Positions 49,418 through 58,627 are shown, numbered from the stretch's first letter. The stretch: 64,000 bases of DNA from Streptomyces tauricus (GCF_014650955.1 NZ_BMVY01000022.1:92027-156026); one strand, 5' to 3'. Notes: generated by a model not told the origin, from the letters alone. A program made the numbers and translations.

Positions 49418-49595
49418 GGTGTGTCACTCCTGTCACTTGATCCTTCCCCCAGCATGCAGGAGGCGGGTGCCACGCGGGCAGGCGACCCCCCGACGATGGC
49501 GTATCCTCGCGTGTTACGTATAACCCCTGCGGCCGCACCCGCCGCCGCACCTCCGCCGCTGCGCCCTTGCCGCCGCCAACCCTGGAGAGGCCCCG

Positions 49596-50012
49596 ATGCG
49601 ACGCGTTGCCCTGGTCACCCTCGTCGTCGACGACTACGACGAGGCGATCCGCTTCTACACCGACGCCCTCGGCTTCCGGCTCGCCGAGGACACCCCACGG
49701 CCCGACGGGTCCCGCTGGGTCGTCGTGGAACCCGGCACCGGGGACCAGGGCACCGGGCTCCTGCTGGCCCGCGCCAAGGACGAGGCCCAGCGCGGCCGGG
49801 TCGGCGACCAGACCGGCGGCCGGGTCGGCTTCTTCCTGCACACCGACGACTTCGCCCGCGACCACGCCCGGATGACCGCCGCGGGCGTGACCTTCCTGGA
49901 GGAACCGCGACACGAGCCGTACGGCTCGGTCGCCGTCTTCCAGGACCTGTACGGGAACAGGTGGGACCTGCTGCAGCCGGCCGCCCCCGCCGCCGACAGC
50001 ACCCCCCAGTAG
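49596..50012 (+). CDS. VOC-family (glyoxalase-like) protein
   Basis: The 138-residue single-domain protein has the vicinal-oxygen-chelate pattern: VALVTLVVDDYDEAIRFYTDALGFRL in the first beta-alpha-beta module, then FFLHTDDFARDHARMTAAGVTFLEEPRHEPYGSVAVFQDLYGNRWDLLQP in the second. The usual first metal ligand (His) is replaced, since the first strand reads ALVTLVVDD, so catalytic type is uncertain. GGAG precedes the ATG. The adenosine deaminase gene begins 54 bp downstream. Confidence 0.88.
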   Translation: MRRVALVTLVVDDYDEAIRFYTDALGFRLAEDTPRPDGSRWVVVEPGTGDQGTGLLLARAKDEAQRGRVGDQTGGRVGFFLHTDDFARDHARMTAAGVTFLEEPRHEPYGSVAVFQDLYGNRWDLLQPAAPAADSTPQ

Positions 50013-50066
50013 CCCAGCGCCATCCCCACCGGACCCCCATCACAGCGACCTGCCGAGGAACACCGC

Positions 50067-51164
50067 ATGACCGCGCCCCGCACCGACTCCAGCACCGACC
50101 TCCCTCTCGACGCCGACACCATCCGCAGGCTCCCCAAGGCCGTCCTGCACGACCACCTCGACGGCGGCCTGCGCCCCGCGACGCTCGTCGAACTCGCCGT
50201 CGCGGTCGGCCACACCCTCCCCACCACCGACCCGGACGCGCTCGCCGCCTGGTACTACGAGGCGGCCAACTCCGGCGACCTGGTCCGCTACATCGCCACC
50301 TTCGAGCACACCCTGGCCGTCATGCAGACCCGTGAGGGACTGCTGCGCACCGCCGAGGAGTACGTGCTCGACCTCGCCGCGGACGGAGTCGTCTACGGAG
50401 AGGTCCGCTACGCCCCCGAACTGCTGCTGAACGGCGGGCTCACGCTCCCCGAGGTCGTCGAGACCGTGCAGGAGGGCCTGGCCGCGGGTATGGCGAAGGC
50501 GACGGCCGCCGGTACGCCCGTCCGGGTCGGCACGCTGCTGTGCGGGATGCGGATGTTCGACCGCAGCCGCGAGATCGCGGACCTGGCCGTGGCGTTCCGG
50601 GACGCGGGTGTCGTCGGCTTCGACATCGCGGGCGCCGAGGACGGCTTCCCGCCCGCCGACCACCTCGACGCGTTCGCGCACCTGCGCGTCGAGAACGTCC
50701 CGTTCACCATCCACGCCGGTGAGGCGCACGGCCTGCCCAGCATCCACCAGGCGCTCCAGGTCTGCGGCGCCCAGCGCATCGGGCACGGCGTGCGGATCAC
50801 CGACGACATCGTGGACGGCAAGCTCGGCCGGGTCGCCGAGTGGATACGCGACCGGCGGATCGCCCTGGAGATGTGCCCGACCTCCAACCTGCAGACCGGT
50901 GCGGCCACCTCGATCGCCGACCACCCGATCACCCGGCTGCGCGACCTGGGCTTCCGCGTCACCCTCAACACCGACAACCGCCTCGTCTCCGGCACCACCA
51001 TGACCCGCGAGATGTCCCTGCTCGTCGACGAGGCGGGCTGGACCCTCGACGACCTCCGCACGGTCACGGTCAACGCGCTCAAGAGCGCGTTCATCCCCTT
51101 CGACGAGCGAAGCGCCCTGATCCGGGACGTGGTCCTGCCGGGGTACGACCTCGGGCCGCGCTGA
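50067..51164 (+). CDS. add: Adenosine deaminase
   Basis: The 365-residue protein deaminates adenosine to inosine. Zinc-site and catalytic motifs are visible: LPKAVLHDHLDGGLRP at about 25-40, VPFTIHAGEAHG with metal-binding His and catalytic Glu, QRIGHGVRI, and ALEMCPTSN. Near the end, FRVTLNTDNRLVSGTT carries the Asp residues. Length and order are normal for the family. Two other Streptomyces paralogue types exist, so its physiological substrate may be a modified nucleoside. It follows a VOC gene on the same strand. Confidence 0.93.
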   Translation: MTAPRTDSSTDLPLDADTIRRLPKAVLHDHLDGGLRPATLVELAVAVGHTLPTTDPDALAAWYYEAANSGDLVRYIATFEHTLAVMQTREGLLRTAEEYVLDLAADGVVYGEVRYAPELLLNGGLTLPEVVETVQEGLAAGMAKATAAGTPVRVGTLLCGMRMFDRSREIADLAVAFRDAGVVGFDIAGAEDGFPPADHLDAFAHLRVENVPFTIHAGEAHGLPSIHQALQVCGAQRIGHGVRITDDIVDGKLGRVAEWIRDRRIALEMCPTSNLQTGAATSIADHPITRLRDLGFRVTLNTDNRLVSGTTMTREMSLLVDEAGWTLDDLRTVTVNALKSAFIPFDERSALIRDVVLPGYDLGPR

Positions 51165-51448
51165 CACGTGTCGAATAAGTCGTGGCCGAAAGTGTTCGAC
51201 GGCTGAGGGAGCGGCGGTCCGCCATGCGGTGGACCGCCGGTCTCCCGGCGTCGGCGCGATCATCGGATTCCGGCATAACTGCTCAAAAGGCACCTGATAT
51301 GGGAGCGAAAGCGCCGGAACGGGCGAGCGGGAGGCGCCCACGGGACGGAAAGGTCAGGCGTTCAACTTCGGCCAGGACTGGACTGTTTGAGCCATCGAAA
51401 GATCATTAACCTGTTCCTCGACGGCACGCATCCAACACGAGGAGTTCC
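51165..51448. promoter_or_regulatory. Promoter region before the canonical P450
   Basis: These 284 bp carry no convincing gene, although a short frame at 51182-51409 is open. The stretch 51270-51430 is less GC-rich than its surroundings, as expected for a promoter. No operator was recognised. Confidence 0.4.
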
Positions 51449-52675
51449 GTGTCCACTGCCCAGCAGGCGCCCGACATCCTCTCTCCCGAGTTCGCCGCGG
51501 ATCCCTACCCCGCGTACGCGGCGATGCGGGAGAAAAATCCCCTGATCTGGCACGAGGCCACCCAGAGCTACATCCTTTCCCGTTACGACGACGTCGAACG
51601 TGTCTTCAAGGACAAGAAGTCCGAGTTCACGACCGACAACTACGACTGGCAGCTGGAGCCGGTCCACGGCAAGACGATCCTCCAGCTCAGCGGCCGTGAG
51701 CACGCGGTGCGGCGGGCCCTCGTCGCCCCCGCGTTCCGCGGCAGCGACCTCCAGGAGAAGTTCCTGCCGGTCATCGAGCGCAACTCGCTCGCACTGATCG
51801 ACGCCTTCCGGGAGACCGGTTCGGCCGACATCGTCAGCGACTACGCGACCCGGTTCCCGGTCAACGTCATCGCGGACATGCTGGGCCTGGACAAGGCCGA
51901 CCACGCCCGCTTCCACGGCTGGTACACGGCCGTCATCGCCTTCCTCGGCAACCTCTCCGGTGACGCCGAGGTGACCGCCGCCGGTGAGCGCACCCGCCGG
52001 GAATTCGCCGAGTACATGATCCCGATCATCCGCGACCGGCGCGACAACCTGGGTGACGACCTGCTGTCGACGCTCTGTGCCGCCGAGGTCGACGGTGTCC
52101 GGATGAGCGACGAGGACATCAAGGCGTTCTGCAGCCTGCTGCTCGCCGCCGGCGGGGAGACCACCGACAAGGCGATCGCCAGCATTCTCGCCAACCTCCT
52201 GATGAACCCGGAGCAGTTGGCGGCGGTCTACGAGGACCGGAGCCTGATCCCCGCGGCCTTCGCGGAGACGCTGCGCTACACCCCGCCGGTCCACATGATC
52301 ATGCGGCAGTCGGCCACCGACGTCGAGGTCTCCGGCGGCACCATCCCCAAGGGGGCCACGGTGACCTGCCTCATCGGAGCCGCCAACCGGGACGAGGGCC
52401 GCTACGGCGACCCCGACCGGTTCGACATATTCCGGGACGACCTCACCACGACCTCCGCGTTCTCGGCGGCGGCCGACCACCTCGCGTTCGCGCTGGGCCG
52501 GCACTTCTGTGTCGGCGCGCTGCTCGCCAAGGCGGAGGTCGAGATCGGCGTGAACCAACTGCTCGACGCCATGCCGGACCTGCGCCTGGCCGACGGCTTC
52601 GACCCGGTCGAGCAGGGCGTCTTCACCCGAGGCCCCCAGTCACTCCCGGTCCGCTTCACCCCGGTCGGCGCCTGA
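51449..52675 (+). CDS. Cytochrome P450 with canonical motifs
   Basis: The 408-residue soluble bacterial P450 has an I-helix motif LLLAAGGETTDKAI with the acid-Thr pair, a K-helix ETLRY (ExxR), and a heme loop FALGRHFCVGALLAK with the cysteine ligand. It converges on a second, atypical P450 in a conservon, separated by a 19-bp-stem terminator. No ferredoxin gene is adjacent, so redox partners lie elsewhere. GAGGAG precedes the GTG. Substrate unknown; the region upstream (51170-51448) is its likely promoter. Confidence 0.93.
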   Translation: MSTAQQAPDILSPEFAADPYPAYAAMREKNPLIWHEATQSYILSRYDDVERVFKDKKSEFTTDNYDWQLEPVHGKTILQLSGREHAVRRALVAPAFRGSDLQEKFLPVIERNSLALIDAFRETGSADIVSDYATRFPVNVIADMLGLDKADHARFHGWYTAVIAFLGNLSGDAEVTAAGERTRREFAEYMIPIIRDRRDNLGDDLLSTLCAAEVDGVRMSDEDIKAFCSLLLAAGGETTDKAIASILANLLMNPEQLAAVYEDRSLIPAAFAETLRYTPPVHMIMRQSATDVEVSGGTIPKGATVTCLIGAANRDEGRYGDPDRFDIFRDDLTTTSAFSAAADHLAFALGRHFCVGALLAKAEVEIGVNQLLDAMPDLRLADGFDPVEQGVFTRGPQSLPVRFTPVGA

Positions 52676-52684
52676 CCACCCCAC

Positions 52685-52727
52685 GTCTTCTGCGGGTCGG
52701 GATCACGTATCCCGACCCGCAGAAGAC
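52685..52727. terminator. Bidirectional terminator between the two P450 genes
   Basis: A perfect 19-bp stem (GTCTTCTGCGGGTCGGGAT and its complement) with a 5-nt loop starts 10 bp after the first P450 gene. Confidence 0.85.
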
Positions 52728-52728
52728 A

Positions 52729-52800
52729 CAGCGCCCCGAAGGACAGCGCCCCGAAGGGGCGCGGGGAACGGCGCACCCAGCCACGACGCACCCGCAGGCA
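52729..52800. repeat. Streptomyces intergenic GGGGCGCGGGGAAC repeat, copy 1
   Basis: A partly duplicated CAGCGCCCCGAAGGA precedes GCGCCCC-GAA-GGGGCGCGGGGAAC. It resembles a short element found in many Streptomyces intergenic regions. A second copy lies at 59790-59825 in the opposite orientation. Confidence 0.6.
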
Positions 52801-52843
52801 CACAACGCACCCGCGGACAACGAGAACCGCACCCAGCGGACCG

Positions 52844-54109
52844 CTAGTGCACCGCGGGAGTGAACTGCACCGGCAGCGACGTCAGCCCCCGCATCCAGAT
52901 GGACGGACGCCACGTCAGCTCCGAGGGGTCCACACCCAGTACCAGGTCGGGCAGCCGCTCGAGCAGCGTCTCCACCGCCGTACGCGCCATCACGTCCGCG
53001 AGGAGCGGCGCCGGATACGGGCAGCGGTGCTCGCCGTTGCTGAACGACAGGTGCGAGGAGTTCTCCGCGCCGACATGCGACTCGGGCCAGATCTGCGGGT
53101 CCGTGTTGGCCGCCGCGAGACCGAGGACGAGGCAGTCACCCTCACGGATGAGCCGCCCGCCGAGCTGGGTGTCGCGCACGGCCCAGCGGCCGATGAAGTT
53201 CTGGGTCGGGGTGTCCAGCCACAGCACCTCGTTGAGCGCGTCGCCGACACTGACCCGGCCGCCGGAGACGTTGACCGCGAACCGCTCGTCGGTCAGCAGC
53301 AGACGCAGGGTGTTGCAGATCCAGTTGGCGGTCGGCTGCTGGGCGGCGGCGATGACGGAGATCAGGTCCTGCACGATCTCCTCGTCGCTGAGCCCCGCCG
53401 GGTCCTGCAGCATCCGGGAGGTGACATCGGGACCGGGGCGGTCCCGCTTCTCCTTCACCAGCTGCATGATGCGCTCCCCGACGCGCATGTACGCCGCCAC
53501 CGGGTCGTCGCCCTCACCGGCGTCGAGCGAGATCCGCAGGTCGTCGACGAGCCGCTCGGTGTCCTCGCTGCCCTGGGGCATACCGCACATCCACAGCACG
53601 GCGCGGGCCGGCAGGGCATGCGCGTACGTGCTCATCAGCTCGGTCTGCCCGCTGCCGCCGAACGAGGCGATCAGCTGCTCGGCGATCGACTGGCACTCAC
53701 GGGCCAGTTCGAACTGGTCGACGCCCTCCAGCGCCTGCGTGATGACGCCGGCCCGGCGCTGGTGCTCCGGGCCCTCGGTGAACAGCACGGACGGCTGGTA
53801 ACCGACGAACGGCATCAGCGGCCAGTCCGCCGGAATGTTCGGCCACTGGTTCCAGCGCCGGGAATCCCGCGCGAACAGCTCGTCATGGCTGGTCACATAG
53901 CTGACCTCGGGATAGCCGAGGACGAGCCAGGCCGGGATGTCGCCGTCGAGGAAGACCGGAGCCACCGCTCCGTGGTCCCTGCGCATCGTGCGGTACAGCT
54001 GCGAGGGCGTCTGCTGGTACTCCAGACCGCCCAGTTGCACGGCTGAACCGTGCGCGGGGCAGCCGGGCGGGGGAGTGTTCGAGGAACGGGAGCCGGTGGT
54101 GTCGCTCAC
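52844..54109 (-). CDS. cvnE: Conservon-linked cytochrome P450 lacking ExxR
   Basis: The 421-residue protein is P450-like but atypical. The heme loop LSFSNGEHRCPYPAPLLAD keeps the cysteine (Cys363). The K-helix reads NEVLW at 293-297 instead of ExxR. The I-helix reads IAAAQQPTAN near 253-262 without the usual acid-Thr pair. Loss of ExxR is known in the CYP157 family, and conservons 9 and 10 of S. coelicolor carry a P450 at this position. The GTG at 54109 overlaps the cvnD stop by 4 bp, so it belongs to the operon. It may bind heme without normal monooxygenase chemistry. Confidence 0.88.
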   Translation of the reverse strand: MSDTTGSRSSNTPPPGCPAHGSAVQLGGLEYQQTPSQLYRTMRRDHGAVAPVFLDGDIPAWLVLGYPEVSYVTSHDELFARDSRRWNQWPNIPADWPLMPFVGYQPSVLFTEGPEHQRRAGVITQALEGVDQFELARECQSIAEQLIASFGGSGQTELMSTYAHALPARAVLWMCGMPQGSEDTERLVDDLRISLDAGEGDDPVAAYMRVGERIMQLVKEKRDRPGPDVTSRMLQDPAGLSDEEIVQDLISVIAAAQQPTANWICNTLRLLLTDERFAVNVSGGRVSVGDALNEVLWLDTPTQNFIGRWAVRDTQLGGRLIREGDCLVLGLAAANTDPQIWPESHVGAENSSHLSFSNGEHRCPYPAPLLADVMARTAVETLLERLPDLVLGVDPSELTWRPSIWMRGLTSLPVQFTPAVH

Positions 54110-54723
54110 GACGTCCCCTCCTGGGACAGGGCCAATGCGTAGAGGTGGTCCACGAGAGTGATCAGGACTTCCTTGCCCGACGACCTGACCCGCGCGTCAC
54201 AGTCGACCATGGGCACATGGTCGCCCAGCGCGAGTGCCTGCCGGATCTCGTCGAGCGAGAACCGCTGCTCGTCGTCGTCGAAACGATTGACGGCCACCAC
54301 GAACGGCGTCTTGTGGTGTTCGAGCCGATCGATCGCGTACCAGGAGTCCTCCATGCGCCGGGTGTCGACGAGGACGATCGCGCCCAGGGTGCCGGAGAAC
54401 AGCCGGTCCCACAGGAACCAGAAGCGCTCCTGGCCCGGCGCGCCGAACAGGTAGAGCACCATCCGCTGGTTGAGGCTGATGCGCCCGAAGTCGAAGGCGA
54501 CGGTGGTCGTCGTCTTGCGCTCCACACCCGCCGTCTCGTCGACGCCCTGCCCCGCCTGCGTCATCACCTCTTCGGTGTTGAGCGGCCGTATCTCGCTGAC
54601 CGAGCGGACCAGGGTGGTCTTGCCGGCGCCGAAACCGCCCACGACGACGATCTTCAGTCCGGTCTCGGCGGCATCGGCCAGCGGCGTGCGCTGGGCGGGC
54701 AGCTCAGAGGTTGCGGAGCCCAT
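54106..54723 (-). CDS. cvnD: Conservon GTP-binding protein
   Basis: The 205-residue small GTPase of the MglA/Ras-like conservon group has G1 VVGGFGAGKTTLV at about 27-39. A switch region with TTTTVAFDFGRI follows, then G3-like LFGAPGQERFWFLWDRL and G4-like VAVNRFDDD in place of NKxD. The conservon GTPase is thought to cycle at the membrane with CvnA, B and C. It overlaps cvnC by 20 bp and the P450 gene by 4 bp. Confidence 0.93.
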   Translation of the reverse strand: MGSATSELPAQRTPLADAAETGLKIVVVGGFGAGKTTLVRSVSEIRPLNTEEVMTQAGQGVDETAGVERKTTTTVAFDFGRISLNQRMVLYLFGAPGQERFWFLWDRLFSGTLGAIVLVDTRRMEDSWYAIDRLEHHKTPFVVAVNRFDDDEQRFSLDEIRQALALGDHVPMVDCDARVRSSGKEVLITLVDHLYALALSQEGTS

Positions 54724-55060
54724 GGAGCACCTCCTGCAGCAGTGCGGTTTCGGGGAGGGTCGCGACGGAATCGGCCGCGCGGGGGTGACGGGCGCTCACC
54801 TTGCCCATGGCATGGAGGTCGCCGAGGAGGATCCGTACCACGGTGATGGGCAGCTTGAGCTCGGCCGAGACCTCGACCAGTGCCGTCGGGTGACGGCACA
54901 GTTCGAGGATCCGGACGTGCTCGGACTGCATCCCGGCGGTCGGCTCGCACTCGCTGACGATCAGCGTGACCAGGTCGAAGGCGTCATCGGCTTCGCTGCG
55001 TCCGCCCGTGACCGTGTAGAGCCGGTCGGGGTCGCCGATGTCCACGGGTTTGCGGCTCAC
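54704..55060 (-). CDS. cvnC: Conservon DUF742 protein
   Basis: This 118-residue DUF742 protein has RLYTVTGGRSEADDAFDLVTLIV and then a winged-helix-like segment EHVRILELCRHPTALVEVSAELKLPITVVRILLGDL, and ends ALLQEVLHGLRNL. The family is part of the membrane-associated conservon complex and may mediate protein contacts or DNA binding. Its GTG start overlaps cvnB by 4 bp. Confidence 0.93.
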   Translation of the reverse strand: MSRKPVDIGDPDRLYTVTGGRSEADDAFDLVTLIVSECEPTAGMQSEHVRILELCRHPTALVEVSAELKLPITVVRILLGDLHAMGKVSARHPRAADSVATLPETALLQEVLHGLRNL

Positions 55061-55512
55061 GCCGAGGCACCCCTGGTGACGGGCGTGCGCGGTTCGGCCC
55101 GCAGATGGTCACCGATCTGTTCCACCAGCTCGGTCATCTGATGGCCGACGACGCCCGGGTCGGCGCTCTCCTCGGCGACGACCGCGAGGTGCGCGCCCTG
55201 GCCGGCCTCGACGATGAACAGGAGGCCTCCGTGGAACTCGGTCATGGAGTGCCGGACGCCGCCGGTTCCGTCGCCGAACTCCACGGACGCGCCCTGGGCG
55301 AGCGCCTGGATGCCGGAGCAGATCGCCGCCAGCTGGTCGGCCTGGTCGAGGGTGAGGTGTTCCGTCCAGCACAGCTTCAGACCGTCCCGGGACAGGACGA
55401 GTGCGTGGCGGGTGCCCGGCGTGCGCTCCAAGAGGTTCATCAAGAGCCAGGTGAGGCTGTTGTCAGTGGTCTCCATGATGGGCGGGTCGGGTGCTGACCA
55501 GTCGGTGGTCAC
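55057..55512 (-). CDS. cvnB: Conservon roadblock/LC7 protein
   Basis: The 151-residue protein has a roadblock/LC7 fold: LTWLLMNLLERTPGTRHALVLSRDGLKLCWTEHL, then DQADQLAAICSGIQALAQGASVEFG and HSMTEFHGGLLFIVEAGQGAHLAVVA. Roadblock proteins act on small GTPases, here CvnD. The GTG at 55512 follows GGAGG; an internal ATG 12 residues on is an alternative start. It lies 80 bp after cvnA. Confidence 0.93.
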   Translation of the reverse strand: MTTDWSAPDPPIMETTDNSLTWLLMNLLERTPGTRHALVLSRDGLKLCWTEHLTLDQADQLAAICSGIQALAQGASVEFGDGTGGVRHSMTEFHGGLLFIVEAGQGAHLAVVAEESADPGVVGHQMTELVEQIGDHLRAEPRTPVTRGASA

Positions 55513-55592
55513 CCGGCCCGTTCCTCCAATCCAACGGGGTGCGGCGAATCAGTGCGGGGTGGGCTTCAGAGCTGTGCGAAGGGCTGAGGGGG

Positions 55593-57377
55593 CTAGCCGT
55601 CCGCCTCGGGCCCGGTCTCGGGTCGGGCGTCCTCGCCGGGGGCGGCGGGGGAGCCGTCGGTGTTTCCTCCGGCGTGCCGGCCGCGATGGAAGGCGCCGAA
55701 CCGGCTGCCCGCGTCACGCGCCGGGGCGTTCGCGTCGGGCTCCGCCCTGGACGGCTCGGGAGCGGCCTTCGACCGGCCGCGTTCCGCCTCGGCCATGGTG
55801 CGGCCGGGGGCCCGGACGGGCAGTCCGCCCGGAGTGGCCGCGCCGCGCCTGCGGGGCATGTCGACCGGGGGCGCCTCGTCCACGGGCGCGGCCGGCTGCG
55901 GAGTGCGTACCGGAAACGATTCCTCGGCCGCGGGGACCGGTGCGGGGACCGCAGCGGAGGCCGGTGTCGCGGCCGGTGCGGCGGCCGGGAGGTCCGCGCC
56001 GGGGCGCGGACGCTCAGGACCGACCGGCTCACGTTGCTGAGCCACCAGCTGGGGCGGCAGCAGGACGACGACACCGGTGCCGCCGCGCGAGGAGGGGCGG
56101 TAGTTCACGCTGATGCCGTGCTTGGCGGCGAGCCGTCCCACCACGCTCAGGCCCAGCCGGGTGCCCTGGAGCGAGGCCAGGTCGGTGACCTGGCCCGACA
56201 CGGACTCCTCGGCCCGGCGCATGGAGGCGTCGGACATCTTCAGTCCGCTGTCCTCGATGGTGATGACGAGACCGGCGCTGCGCTCCTCCACGTACACGTG
56301 GACCTCGTCGATCGGCGGCGAGAAGTTGGCGGCGTTGTCCATGAGTTCGGCCAGCAGGTGCATGACGCCCTCGGCGGCGAAGCCCGCGATGGAGGCCTTG
56401 CTGGAGTTGTGCAGCCGCACCCGCCGGTAGGCGGCGATCCGGCCGACGGAGCCGCGCAGGATGCTCTCCATGACGATCGGCTTGTTCCACACGCGGCTGG
56501 AACGACCGCCCATCAGCAGGGCGAGCCGGTCGGTCATGAGGCCGAGCTGGGAGGTGCTGTGGTCCAGCCGCAGCAGATCACCGAAGATCTCCCCGCCGTG
56601 GCGGTCCTGCATGTCCCGAAGGTCGGCGAGCATGCCGACGGTCTTGGCCTGGACCCGGCTGAGCGCCTTCGCGGAGGCGGCCTGGGCGGCGGCGGAACGG
56701 CGCTCGCTGTAGGCCAGTTCACGGATGAACGATTCCGCGGGGGAGCGCAGCAGCGGGTTGGTCGGCCAGTCGAGCTTCGCCAGCACGGTGTCGGCCGAAC
56801 TGCCCTCGCGCAGCAGGGACACCGCGGCGGGCAGGGTGTCGTGGGTCAGCCGCTCCAGTTCCTGCGTCCCCTTGGCCAGTTCGCGGCGCATCATGTCGAG
56901 GTCCGACTGCGCGTCGGCGGTCCGCCGTACGGACTCGGCGACCTCGGTGGTGAAGACGTGCAGCATCCGGCGCAGATACGGGTCGGAGGGGGTGGGCAGA
57001 CCGGCCAGGACCTTGTCGGCGCCGACGCCGTTCTTCAGCTGCTCGGCCACCGCCGGCAGGGTCACGTTGACCAGCTGATCCGTCTCGGCGCCGTGCTGGC
57101 TCCAGTTGTTCTTGGTCATCTCCAGTTCGCCGGTCCGCGACACCGTCTGGCGGTGGGCCTTGCGCAACCGGGCGGCGGTGAAGGCGACGACGGCCGCTAT
57201 GCAGACCCAGGCGGCTGTCGCCGTACCCGCCACCCATGGGCGGGCTCCCTCGGGGGCGAGGCCGACGGCCGCTCCGGCACCCGCGGCCGTGACGACCAGG
57301 ACCGCGGGGAACACGACCGGAGTGGAACCCGTCTTCTGCGCAGATCGGCGCTGACGGGGGCGAGCAGGCACTGGCAT
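55593..57377 (-). CDS. cvnA: Conservon sensor-kinase-like ATPase
   Basis: With the ATG at 57377 (AGGGA seven bases upstream) the protein has 594 residues. The frame runs on to 57491 but with atypical residue use. Two membrane helices (about 15-38 and 48-70) precede a long coiled helical region. A HATPase_c domain follows with LLAELMDNAANFSPP (N box), TIEDSGLKMSD and GTRLGLSVVGRLAAKHG. No phosphoacceptor His box is evident, as in other CvnA proteins. A 130-residue Pro/Ala-rich tail ends the protein. It is the first gene of the cvnABCD-P450 operon. Confidence 0.9.
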   Translation of the reverse strand: MPVPARPRQRRSAQKTGSTPVVFPAVLVVTAAGAGAAVGLAPEGARPWVAGTATAAWVCIAAVVAFTAARLRKAHRQTVSRTGELEMTKNNWSQHGAETDQLVNVTLPAVAEQLKNGVGADKVLAGLPTPSDPYLRRMLHVFTTEVAESVRRTADAQSDLDMMRRELAKGTQELERLTHDTLPAAVSLLREGSSADTVLAKLDWPTNPLLRSPAESFIRELAYSERRSAAAQAASAKALSRVQAKTVGMLADLRDMQDRHGGEIFGDLLRLDHSTSQLGLMTDRLALLMGGRSSRVWNKPIVMESILRGSVGRIAAYRRVRLHNSSKASIAGFAAEGVMHLLAELMDNAANFSPPIDEVHVYVEERSAGLVITIEDSGLKMSDASMRRAEESVSGQVTDLASLQGTRLGLSVVGRLAAKHGISVNYRPSSRGGTGVVVLLPPQLVAQQREPVGPERPRPGADLPAAAPAATPASAAVPAPVPAAEESFPVRTPQPAAPVDEAPPVDMPRRRGAATPGGLPVRAPGRTMAEAERGRSKAAPEPSRAEPDANAPARDAGSRFGAFHRGRHAGGNTDGSPAAPGEDARPETGPEADG

Positions 57378-57706
57378 TCCGCGGTCCCTCGGTCCGTGCG
57401 AGCAGGAGTACGTCCACAGGTGAAACGTCGCCGAGAACACGGAAGATGAGAGGTCGCCTTCCGGATCAAGCGCGTCGCTCATGCTAGTCACCGGACCTGG
57501 CAGTCGGGCCCGGCAGGGGGCTCATCCCCCCGATCACTTCACATCGTCGGGAAATGGCTACCGCGAAACGCCTCTGTGGTAGATGAACTGAGTTGACGTC
57601 AACCGGCCGCTGACAAGCGGCAGTCGGCAGTTTCGTGCGCTTTGCCGCCCCCGATCCGTGTTCGAAACTTCGTCACCTTCGATTCAGGGGGTGCGTTTTC
57701 GGCCAA
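57378..57706. promoter_or_regulatory. Upstream region of the conservon operon
   Basis: No gene is seen in these 329 bp. The middle is less GC-rich and contains the palindrome TTGACGTCAA at 57593-57602, whose minus-strand reading supplies a TTGACG -35-like element for cvnA. The stretch also carries the end of the convergent... none; the LysR gene to the right is on the same strand and stops at 57707. Confidence 0.4.
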
Positions 57707-58627
57707 CTAGCCGCTGATCCCGGCCGATGAGCCGACCGTCTCGACGGCCAGAACCTCCGTGTCGAGCAGCGACATGAAGGCCCTCGCCGCCGGGCTGGTC
57801 GCCTCCGGCGGCGGCAGCATCGCGACCGTCTCGTACGGCGTCTCGGTGTCGGCCTTGAGCGGGAGGGCCGGGAGGGCCGGCCGCTTGTGGGCGAAGTGGC
57901 GCGGCACGACGGCGATGCCGAGGCCCTCCTCTACGAGGTCGAGCAGGCTGTGCACGTCGTTCACCTCCAGGGTGACCGTGCGCTGCACCCGCGCCGCCGC
58001 GAAGGCCGCGTCGGTGGTGCGGCGCGGCCCCCAGTCGGGGTGGAAGTCGACGAAGGCCTCGCCGCCCAGCTCGTACGGGGTGACCGGACCGCCGCCCGCC
58101 AGCCGGTGCGAGGGATGGCAGACGACGGTCATCGGCTCGCGGGTCAGCGGCAGGCTGCGCAGCTGCTCCGTGTCGGCGCGGGTGGTCACCGCGAACGCCA
58201 GATCGAGCCGCCCCGCGGCGACGTCCTCCGCGAGCGCGCCCGACCCGGCCTGCCGCAGCCGGATCTCCACATCCGGATGCCGCCTGCGGAACTCGGCCAG
58301 CAGCGGCGCCACGTGCACGCCCGCGATGCACTGCTCGGTGCCCAGCGAGAGCGTGCCGCGCAGCACGCCCTGTACGGCGGCCACCGCGTCGTGGGCCGCG
58401 CGGACCTGTGCCAGGATCCGCTCCGCCTCGGTCAGCAGGGCCCGCCCGGCCTCGGTGAGCGTGACCCGGCGGGTGGTGCGCACGAACAGCGGCGCGCGCA
58501 GTTCGCGCTCCAGCGCGCGGATGGAGGCGGACAGGCCGGACTGCGACACCATGAGGCGTTCCGCCGCCCGGGTGAAGTGCTGGTCCTCGGCGACCGCGAC
58601 GAAGTGCTGAAGGTGGCGCAATTCCAT
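57707..58627 (-). CDS. LysR-family transcriptional regulator
   Basis: This 306-residue regulator has a helix-turn-helix at residues about 1-60 (MELRHLQHFVAVAEDQHFTRAAERLMVSQSGLSASIRALEREL). The effector domain starts GTLSLGTEQCIAGVHVAPLLAEFRRRHP. The ATG at 58627 lacks a clear ribosome site. It is divergent from an aldo/keto reductase gene with 112 bp between starts, the usual layout for a LysR protein and its target. Inducer unknown. Confidence 0.92.
   Translation of the reverse strand: MELRHLQHFVAVAEDQHFTRAAERLMVSQSGLSASIRALERELRAPLFVRTTRRVTLTEAGRALLTEAERILAQVRAAHDAVAAVQGVLRGTLSLGTEQCIAGVHVAPLLAEFRRRHPDVEIRLRQAGSGALAEDVAAGRLDLAFAVTTRADTEQLRSLPLTREPMTVVCHPSHRLAGGGPVTPYELGGEAFVDFHPDWGPRRTTDAAFAAARVQRTVTLEVNDVHSLLDLVEEGLGIAVVPRHFAHKRPALPALPLKADTETPYETVAMLPPPEATSPAARAFMSLLDTEVLAVETVGSSAGISG

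Noticed and set aside
51182..51409. Possible 75-residue gene before the P450
   Set aside because: No ribosome site, Arg/Ser-rich random-like composition and location in the P450 promoter region.
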